Positions 1 through 4,700 of a stretch of DNA of 6,255 bases are shown piece by piece. The notes beneath the pieces are model-generated. The model was not told where the DNA came from, made no database searches, and worked only from the letters and a program-made list of their open reading frames with translations. Made by a program: the position numbers and the translations under genes. How positions within the stretch are numbered: position 1 is the first letter of the stretch; each line of letters begins with the position of its first letter. Source of the DNA: HGM04593 sp045612305. Its GTDB lineage: Bacteria > Bacteroidota > Bacteroidia > Bacteroidales > Bacteroidaceae. The DNA lies in the NCBI GenBank assembly GCA_045612305.1, contig JAZKYU010000033.1, positions 1 to 6,255 on the forward strand. Direction: 5' to 3'.

Positions 1-191
1 CCTACCCCCACGGGCATCACGGTAGTGGGGAACAATACCATATTTCTCAAGGGGAGTATGGGGAGGGTGTCGTCGATGTCGGCAAAGAAAACATCGGAGT
101 TTTTTATAGATTGAAAATCGGCAACCAAAGAGAGGTTGTCGCCGTCTCTTCCGTCTTCGATATCACTGAAAAAAAAGTCTTCATTTTCCAT
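1..191 (-). CDS. lon: ATP-dependent Lon protease, N-terminal fragment (runs off the window)
   Basis: The minus strand from the ATG at 191-189 reads 63 codons without a stop to the window edge. After an acidic stretch of about 42 residues (start MENEDFFFSDIEDG) comes LPILPLRNMVLFP at about residues 44-56, the hallmark opening of the Lon substrate-recognition (LonN) domain. The family is a cytoplasmic AAA+ serine protease that degrades misfolded and regulatory proteins. The AAA+ and Ser-Lys protease domains lie outside the window, so intactness cannot be judged. An acidic extension before the LPILPLRN motif is, from memory, usual in Bacteroidota Lon. The other nearby ATG (184-182) is out of frame, so 191 is the best start. 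The gene is transcribed away from the lipid kinase, from a probable promoter at 255-262. The identification is firm although only the first 63 residues are visible. Confidence 0.9.
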   Translation of the reverse strand, partial: MENEDFFFSDIEDGRDGDNLSLVADFQSIKNSDVFFADIDDTLPILPLRNMVLFPTTVMPVGV

Positions 192-254
192 ATATTGTAT
201 GCTTCTCTTTGTTTGTTTTTAAGTATTGGTTGGCTATAGACTGCCTTAATAACG

Positions 255-262
255 CGAAGATA
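255..262 (-). promoter_or_regulatory. Probable -7 box of the lon promoter
   Basis: Read on the minus strand, this is TATCTTCG, one base from the Bacteroidota -7 consensus TAnnTTTG. No convincing -33 TTTG is present at the usual distance. Transcription would begin near 248, giving lon an untranslated leader of about 57 bases. Confidence 0.45.
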
Positions 263-399
263 CGACTATTTGGCGAAATGTGGAAGAGTTTTTACTTTAA
301 TTATAGAATTATTATATAAATAACGGGGAGGGGCGGCGCTTTGCCTGCAGTTTTGTTAATTAAAGTGTAATGCAATTTCTTTTTGTCGCTTAATTGTTG

Positions 400-407
400 T
401 ATCTTCG
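400..407 (+). promoter_or_regulatory. Probable -7 box of the lipid kinase promoter
   Basis: TATCTTCG lies on the plus strand, with the same GTATCTTCGC ten-mer that is found facing the other way in front of lon. A weak TTTC at 376-379 is the nearest -33 candidate. Transcription would start near 414, only about 16 bases before the GTG at 430. This is a main reason to prefer that start over the upstream TTG at 394, which would precede the transcript. Confidence 0.5.
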
Positions 408-429
408 CAAAGGAAAACAAACAAGCAAC

Positions 430-1533
430 GTGGACGGCAAAAAAAATATATTGTTTTTGATTAACCCAAAGTCGGGGGTGGGGGGCAAACGCTCCGTGCC
501 TCGCTTGGTGAGAACTCTCCTTGACAAGAGTAAATTTAATGTTACCATCAAGGAAACAAGGTATGTTGCGCACGCTTGCGAGCTTGCGGCCGAGGCTGTT
601 GCAAAGGGTGTTGATATTGTTGTGGCTGTTGGCGGCGACGGCACGGTAAACGAGGTGGCGCGCACGCTTATAGGCACCAACACGGCGCTTGGAATTATCC
701 CCTGCGGCTCGGGCAATGGCTTTGCTCGTCACTTGGGTGTTCCTATGGATATTAGAGGTGCTGTCGGGTTTATAAATGATGCCGAGGTGACATCGGTTGA
801 CTATGGTAAAATAAACGGACATCCTTTCTTCTGTACTTGTGGTATAGGCTTTGATGCTTTTGTTAGCAATAGCTTTGCTAATGGTACTCGCCGAGGCTTG
901 CTTGGGTATATGAACCAGACTCTTGTAGACTGGCTTAACTATAATCCCGAGGTTTATGAGCTGGAGAGTGAGTCTTTTAAAAAGAGTTATAAGGCTTTTC
1001 TTGTTGCTTGTGGTAATGCGGCACAGTATGGCAATAACGCTTATATAAGCCCTAATGCTTCTATGCGCGACGGGTTGCTGAGTGTTACGGTGCTGGAACC
1101 TTTCCCTGCGGTGGATGTTCCGCTTATAGTTGGGCAGCTTTTTGGTCGCTCTCTAAACAAAAACGGTCACATAAAAACGCTTGAGGCTAAATGGCTTAGA
1201 ATAAAAAGAAAAAGCGCGGGGCCTGTGCATTTTGATGGCGAGCCGGCTATGATGGATGCTGAAATTTTTATAGAGATGGTGCCTCTTGGTTTGAAGGTGC
1301 TGGCCTTGCCCGGTTGGGATGGTTGCAGTGCTGTGGTGCCGATGTATAAACAGATATTCGCTCTTATAAGTGCTCCTGTGCTTGATGTCGATATTTCGCT
1401 GCCCAAGATTGATGCTGCTCCCTTTGCAAATGTTAAATCTCTTTTCCCTAAAATAAATATTGAGGAACTTAAAGAGATTTTGCCGCAGTTGCCCAAAGCT
1501 AAAAATAAACGCGACGGTCGCAAGGATGAGTAA
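430..1533 (+). CDS. Diacylglycerol/sphingoid-type lipid kinase (YegS/DagK family) with C-terminal extension
   Basis: Members of this family transfer phosphate from ATP to a lipid hydroxyl (diacylglycerol, sphingoid base or similar) at the cytoplasmic face of the membrane. Counting from the GTG, ILFLINPKSG (about 7-16) is the opening strand of the DAGK catalytic domain. GGDGTVNEV (68-76) is the nucleotide-binding signature, and CGSGNGFARHLG (92-103) is the second conserved loop. SPNASMRDGLLSV (about 207-219) and FDGE (268-271) belong to the C-terminal beta domain. There is no signal peptide or membrane helix. The usual family domain ends near residue 295; here about 70 further residues follow, rich in Leu-Pro-Lys and ending in a charged K/R/D tail. 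The start is GTG 430, because a TTG at 394 lies upstream of the predicted transcript and no early in-frame ATG exists. Bacteroidota make sphingolipids, so the substrate is not certain. It converges on trmN6. Confidence 0.85.
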   Translation: MDGKKNILFLINPKSGVGGKRSVPRLVRTLLDKSKFNVTIKETRYVAHACELAAEAVAKGVDIVVAVGGDGTVNEVARTLIGTNTALGIIPCGSGNGFARHLGVPMDIRGAVGFINDAEVTSVDYGKINGHPFFCTCGIGFDAFVSNSFANGTRRGLLGYMNQTLVDWLNYNPEVYELESESFKKSYKAFLVACGNAAQYGNNAYISPNASMRDGLLSVTVLEPFPAVDVPLIVGQLFGRSLNKNGHIKTLEAKWLRIKRKSAGPVHFDGEPAMMDAEIFIEMVPLGLKVLALPGWDGCSAVVPMYKQIFALISAPVLDVDISLPKIDAAPFANVKSLFPKINIEELKEILPQLPKAKNKRDGRKDE

Positions 1534-1558
1534 TGTTTTTTTGTTGAAAAAACGTTAC
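1530..1558. terminator. Hairpin between convergent genes, possible bidirectional terminator
   Basis: Bases 1530-1541 pair with 1547-1558 (12 bp, one G-T pair, loop TGTTG). The stem contains the lipid kinase stop codon and ends two bases before the trmN6 stop. It is A/T-rich, and its own arms supply the T runs in both directions, but no long T tract follows on either strand. It would be a weak terminator serving both genes. Confidence 0.45.
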
Positions 1559-1560
1559 AA

Positions 1561-2271
1561 TTATTCTATCTTTAAATAAAATTCTCTTAGTAGGTTTTTT
1601 GCTTCGGGGCTGTATTCTCCCGGTGAGGTTTCCAAGATTAAATCGTCGATAAAGGGGGTGGTGCAAACTTTTGCGGCAAACTCCACAAGTATTCTTTTTG
1701 CAGCCTTGCGCGGGGTGGTGTGTATGCGTGTTGCACGCTGTATAGAGAAGCCTTTGTATGCGGCTTCTTGCTCCCACTCACCGAAAATTTCTAACGGTAT
1801 TATTATGGATATTTTGCCGCCTTCGTGCAGTAAATCTTTCGCTTTGGCAAAGAAAGCAGAGGGTGTGAGGCTGTCGCTGTGGCGTGCCAGCGTGCGTTGT
1901 TGGTCGTCGCACTTCAGGCTGTTGATAAAGTAGGGCGGGTTGCTCACTATAGAGTCGAACTTTTTGCCCGGGTTGTAGTTGAGTATATCGGCATTGATAA
2001 TTGTTATTCGGTTGCCCCAGGGAGAAGTTTCGGCGTTTTTGCAAGCTTGCTTTGCGGCTGTGCTGTCAAGCTCTATGCCTGTTATTTGTGCCGAAGAGCG
2101 TTGTGCTGCCATAATTGATATTAACCCTGTGCCTGCTCCTATGTCGAGGATGCTTGTGCAGCTGTCGGTACAAAACCACGCCCCAAGCAGGCAGCCGTCG
2201 GTGCCAACCTTCATGGCGCACCCCTCTTGCTCTATTTTGAATTTTTTGAATGTAAAGTGGCTGTTCGACAT
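1561..2271 (-). CDS. trmN6: tRNA1(Val) adenine-37 N6-methyltransferase
   Basis: A 236-residue class I SAM-dependent methyltransferase, close to the length of E. coli TrmN6/YfiC (about 245). The N-terminus, FKKFKIEQEGCAMKVGTDG (8-26) followed by LLGAW, is the family signature. DIGAGTGLI (43-51) is SAM-binding motif I, and IELD (66-69) has the acidic residue expected to bind the ribose. NPPYF (111-115) is the amino-methyltransferase catalytic motif. In E. coli the enzyme makes N6-methyladenosine at position 37 of tRNA-Val; the Bacteroidota substrate is inferred by homology. Its ATG at 2271-2269 has a good GAGGA five bases upstream (2277-2281), unusual for this genome. It lies 61 bases downstream of tRNA-Thr on the same strand, with a hairpin between them and no recognisable separate promoter, so it may be expressed by read-through. 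Its 3' end faces the lipid kinase gene. Confidence 0.88.
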   Translation of the reverse strand: MSNSHFTFKKFKIEQEGCAMKVGTDGCLLGAWFCTDSCTSILDIGAGTGLISIMAAQRSSAQITGIELDSTAAKQACKNAETSPWGNRITIINADILNYNPGKKFDSIVSNPPYFINSLKCDDQQRTLARHSDSLTPSAFFAKAKDLLHEGGKISIIIPLEIFGEWEQEAAYKGFSIQRATRIHTTPRKAAKRILVEFAAKVCTTPFIDDLILETSPGEYSPEAKNLLREFYLKIE

Positions 2272-2276
2272 ATTCT

Positions 2277-2281
2277 TCCTC
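2277..2281 (-). promoter_or_regulatory. Shine-Dalgarno site of trmN6
   Basis: GAGGA on the minus strand, five bases before the ATG. The purF-like gene and carB have no comparable purine-rich site, so this one stands out and supports the chosen start. Confidence 0.6.
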
Positions 2282-2294
2282 GTTTGTTTGCTTT

Positions 2295-2329
2295 AAGAGG
2301 GTGCGCCAACGCTGTTGATGCACCCTCTT
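2295..2329 (-). terminator. Strong hairpin after tRNA-Thr, possible terminator or processing site
   Basis: A perfect 10-bp inverted repeat (AAGAGGGTGC at 2295-2304, GCACCCTCTT at 2320-2329) encloses a second 4-bp stem (2307-2310 with 2314-2317) and a three-base loop. It begins four bases after the tRNA 3' end in the direction of transcription. On the minus strand the stem is followed by AAAGC, not a T run, so termination would be partial and read-through into trmN6 is plausible. The opposite strand has TTTT after the stem, but no gene in that direction would need it. Confidence 0.5.
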
Positions 2330-2332
2330 TTG

Positions 2333-2405
<73 letters not shown>

Positions 2406-2461
2406 AAAACTCCTCTTTTAAGTGGTGTTTGCTGTTGCAAAAACCGCTCCAAAACTCAGTG

Positions 2462-2491
2462 CAAAGATAGCTATAAAAAGATTTATGCAAA
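2462..2491 (-). promoter_or_regulatory. Promoter of tRNA-Thr (-33 TTTG, -7 TATCTTTG)
   Basis: On the minus strand, TTTG (2491-2488), an 18-base spacer and TATCTTTG (2469-2462) match both halves of the Bacteroides-type promoter. This is the best full match in the window. The start of transcription would be near 2455, leaving a leader of about 50 bases to be trimmed from the tRNA precursor. Confidence 0.75.
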
Positions 2492-2551
2492 ATAATAGCA
2501 CGAAAAAATGAAAAATAAATTTTGTAGCTGTGGGTTATAAATAATTTTTTA

Positions 2552-2559
2552 TATCTTTG
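2552..2559 (+). promoter_or_regulatory. -7 box of a short transcript unit upstream of the purF-like gene
   Basis: TATCTTTG on the plus strand is an exact fit to TAnnTTTG. No TTTG is found at the usual -33 distance; the nearest (2521-2524) is too far upstream. Transcription would start near 2566, into a segment with no long gene that ends at a clear terminator (2701-2727). Confidence 0.5.
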
Positions 2560-2585
2560 CGGTGATATATTAAAATTAAGCGAGA

Positions 2586-2699
2586 ATGTTAGGCGGGAAT
2601 ATTGCAAAAACGTTGAAGAAGGAGCGTGTAAATGCTTCCTTTTTGAATATTTTGCCCTGCTGTAAACAAAATAATAATGTAGTTGCTGTTTTTTTATGA
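2586..2699 (+). CDS. Small ORF, 37 codons, unrecognised product
   Basis: The first ATG about 20 bases after the predicted transcript start opens a 37-codon frame that ends in TGA at 2697-2699, two bases before the terminator hairpin. The product starts MLGGNIAKTLKKERVN, has a basic segment (residues 8-14), a Cys-Cys pair and three Asn near the C-terminus, and ends in a hydrophobic VVAVFL. There is no clear Shine-Dalgarno site (only AAGCGAG upstream) and no family I recognise. Promoter, ORF and terminator are packed as a small gene would be. However, an open frame of this size can easily arise by chance in AT-rich DNA, and the same bases form a strong RNA fold. A leader peptide for the operon is another reading. 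Confidence 0.28.
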   Translation: MLGGNIAKTLKKERVNASFLNILPCCKQNNNVVAVFL

Positions 2700-2700
2700 T

Positions 2701-2727
2701 GGTCGTTTCTTTGAAACGGCTTTTTTT
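2701..2727 (+). terminator. Intrinsic terminator of the short transcript
   Basis: GTCGTTTC (2702-2709) pairs with GAAACGGC (2713-2720) through a TTT loop (8 bp, one G-T pair), followed by seven T. This is a textbook plus-strand terminator with no long gene ahead of it. That implies a short transcript, or premature termination upstream of the purF-like gene. Confidence 0.75.
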
Positions 2728-2736
2728 GTATCTTTA
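2706..2736 (+). promoter_or_regulatory. Probable promoter of the purF-like/carB operon
   Basis: TATCTTTA (2729-2736) is one base from the -7 consensus, with TTTC at 2706-2709 19 bases upstream, or TTTG at 2710-2713 at a shorter 15 bases. The -7 box begins one base after the T run of the preceding terminator, so the two signals interlock. Transcription would start near 2743, giving a 55-base AT-rich leader without a Shine-Dalgarno site. Confidence 0.5.
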
Positions 2737-2798
2737 CGAAGTGAATATTTAAAACAAAGACACACGAATACAAATAACTTTTATATTTATAAAACTCT

Positions 2799-4679
2799 AT
2801 GGAACCATTATTGCACGAATGTGGAGTTGCGATGATACGCCTGCGTAAGCCTCTTAACTATTACAAAGAGAAATATGGCTCGTGGGCTTACGGTATGAAT
2901 AAGCTCTTCCTGCTTATGAACAAGCAGTACAATAGAGGGCAGCAAGGTGCGGGTATCGCTTGTGTGAAACTGAAAGCGTCGCCCGGTGAGGACTATATGT
3001 CGCGTGAACGTGCCGAGGGCTCGGGCGCAATATCTGAAGTCTTTGCTGCAGCAAACAAGGATATTATGTCGCATCCCAAAGACAAAAAAGGTGATGCCGA
3101 GTATGCTTATCGTAATTTTGATTTCGCTGGCGAGCTCTATATGGGCCACCTTCGTTACTCTGGTACAGGTAGAACGGGTATGCAGTATGTGCACCCCTTC
3201 TTGCGTCGTAACAACTGGCGAGCAAAAAACCTAGCTCTTTGTGGAAACTTCCACATAACTAACGTGAACGATGTGTTCCACGAACTTGTTGCCCACGGCC
3301 AGCACCCCCGTGTGTACGCCGACACCTACATAATGCTCGAGCTTATGGGCCACCGTCTCGACCGCGAGGTGGAGCGCGTGTTTAAAGAGTGCGAGCAAGA
3401 GGGTCTCGAGGGTATGGATATAACAAATGCCATTGAGGAGCGTATGGATATTGCAAATGTATTGCGCACCTCAACACCTATGCTCGACGGAGGTTATGTC
3501 TTCTGCGGTATGACAGGTAGCGGCGAGATGTTTGCAATGCGCGACCCTTGGGGTGTGCGCACAGCTTACTGGTATGCCAACGACGAAATCTTTGTAATAG
3601 CAAGTGAGCGTGCAGCTTTGCAGACAGCAATGAACTTGAAAGCCGAAGAGGTTGTTGAGATGAATCCCGGTGAAGCGCTCATAATGAACAAACGTGGCGA
3701 GTTGCGCATAGAGAGTATCTTGCCCCAAAAAGCTTTCCTCCCTTGCTCTTTCGAGAGAATTTATTTCAGTCGCGGAAACGACGGCGATATATACAAGGAG
3801 CGCAAGATGCTTGGCTCTAACCTGAAGGAACAAATTCTCAAGGCGATAGATTACGACCTCGATAACACAGTGTTCTCGTTTATCCCCAACACCGCCGAGA
3901 TGGCTTTCTATGGTATGGTCGAGGGTATGGAAGAGTATCTTAACGACTGGAAACTTCGCGAGCTTACATCGGGCGAGGCGCGTAGCGAGGAGGAGATAAT
4001 GAAGATTGTTTCTAAAAAGGTGCGTCAGGAGAAAGTTGCCAACAAGGATATAAAGATGCGTACCTTTATCACCGCTGGCGACAAGCGCAACGATCTTGCT
4101 GCTCACGTGTACGACATAACCTACGGCACAATAAACCCCAAAGTTGATAACCTCGTTGTTATAGACGACAGTATTGTGCGCGGAACAACTCTCAAACAGA
4201 GTATCTTGAATATACTCGACCGTCTTGAGCCTAAAAAGATTATCGTGGTGTCGTCATCGCCCCAAATACGTTACCCCGACTATTATGGCATCGATATGGA
4301 GAAGTTCGACCACTTTGTAGCCTTCAAGGCAGCACTCGACCTTCTCTACGAGCGTGGAAAGAGATCTATTATCGACCAAACATACAAGGCTTGCCTCGAC
4401 GAGTTGAAGAAACCAGACAGCGAGCAAGTTAACTGCACACGTGCAATATACAAACCTTTTACACCCGAAGAAATATCGGTGAAGATAGGCGAGTTGTTGA
4501 AGCCTGTAGACCTTAAAGCTGATCTTGAACTTGTGTTCCAGAGCTTGTCGGGCTTGCACTCGGCTTGTCCCAATCACTTGGGCGACTGGTACTTTAGCGG
4601 TATATATCCCACACCTGGTGGTAACAGGCTTGTAAACGAGGCGTTTGTGGAGTATTACGAGACATATTTGTATAGATAA
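2799..4679 (+). CDS. purF: Glutamine amidophosphoribosyltransferase, long PurF-like form
   Basis: The family makes 5-phosphoribosylamine from PRPP and glutamine, the first committed step of purine synthesis in the cytoplasm. This protein is 626 residues, against about 470-505 for usual PurF. The N-terminus MEPLLHECGV places Cys8 as the likely N-terminal nucleophile after removal of a seven-residue propeptide. Glutaminase landmarks are RGQQGAGI (about 47-54), GHLRYSGTG (116-124, with Arg119) and CGNFHITN (148-155). The phosphoribosyltransferase half has FSFIPN, RTFI and the PRPP loop VVIDDSIVRGTT (453-464). Oddities: Cys148 stands where Asn of the usual HNGN motif forms the oxyanion hole; residues about 60-112 look like an insertion; and GDWYFSGIYPT (595-605) replaces the Cys-x-x-Cys of iron-sulphur PurF enzymes. 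The carB start is 21 bases downstream, so they are probably one operon. It may be a second, specialised paralogue and not the main purine enzyme. Confidence 0.82.
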   Translation: MEPLLHECGVAMIRLRKPLNYYKEKYGSWAYGMNKLFLLMNKQYNRGQQGAGIACVKLKASPGEDYMSRERAEGSGAISEVFAAANKDIMSHPKDKKGDAEYAYRNFDFAGELYMGHLRYSGTGRTGMQYVHPFLRRNNWRAKNLALCGNFHITNVNDVFHELVAHGQHPRVYADTYIMLELMGHRLDREVERVFKECEQEGLEGMDITNAIEERMDIANVLRTSTPMLDGGYVFCGMTGSGEMFAMRDPWGVRTAYWYANDEIFVIASERAALQTAMNLKAEEVVEMNPGEALIMNKRGELRIESILPQKAFLPCSFERIYFSRGNDGDIYKERKMLGSNLKEQILKAIDYDLDNTVFSFIPNTAEMAFYGMVEGMEEYLNDWKLRELTSGEARSEEEIMKIVSKKVRQEKVANKDIKMRTFITAGDKRNDLAAHVYDITYGTINPKVDNLVVIDDSIVRGTTLKQSILNILDRLEPKKIIVVSSSPQIRYPDYYGIDMEKFDHFVAFKAALDLLYERGKRSIIDQTYKACLDELKKPDSEQVNCTRAIYKPFTPEEISVKIGELLKPVDLKADLELVFQSLSGLHSACPNHLGDWYFSGIYPTPGGNRLVNEAFVEYYETYLYR

Positions 4680-4700
4680 AAAACAATAAATTACAAGAAT

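Larger units (their letters stand above)
2566..2727 (+). ncRNA. Candidate ~160-nt structured transcript (small RNA or leader)
   Basis: It is bounded by a -7 box upstream and an intrinsic terminator at its end. Bases 2593-2660 fold into one long arm: 2593-2597 with 2656-2660, 2598-2603 with 2646-2651, 2605-2610 with 2640-2645, then 2621-2627 with 2632-2639 (one bulged T), capped by the GNRA-type tetraloop GTAA (2628-2631). Unpaired features are a four-base bulge (2652-2655), a single bulged G (2604) and a ten-base one-sided loop (2611-2620). I found no match to 6S RNA (the 5' and 3' ends do not pair), SRP RNA, tmRNA, or the purine riboswitch core. It may be a free small RNA, an attenuating leader of the purF-like gene, or simply the mRNA of the small ORF at 2586-2699. 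The ends are inferred. Confidence 0.4.

Noticed and set aside
324..350. G-rich patch in the lon/lipid kinase gap, considered as an operator or quadruplex
   Set aside because: Only two short G runs are present, with no symmetric repeat; not enough to call a site.
356..363. Palindrome TTAATTAA, considered as an operator
   Set aside because: Eight A/T bases in AT-rich spacer DNA are expected by chance, and no second copy was seen.
301..822. Minus-strand open frame of 173 codons over the lipid kinase start
   Set aside because: It runs antisense to a gene with clear DagK motifs, has no recognisable domain and no promoter or ribosome site; it is a shadow frame.
1979..2296. Plus-strand open frame of 105 codons across trmN6
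   Set aside because: It is antisense to trmN6 motifs and extends into the hairpin behind the tRNA; no supporting signal.
2696..2752. 18-codon frame starting ATGATG over the terminator
   Set aside because: It would have to be translated through the terminator and the purF-like promoter; no ribosome site.
2566..2798. Purine or PRPP-type riboswitch upstream of the purF-like gene
   Set aside because: The conserved core bases of the purine aptamer were not found, and the fold seen is a single long arm, not a three-way junction.
3471..4106. Minus-strand open frame of 211 codons inside the purF-like gene
   Set aside because: It is antisense to a strongly supported coding region and its translation shows no domain; codon bias of the real gene explains the open frame.
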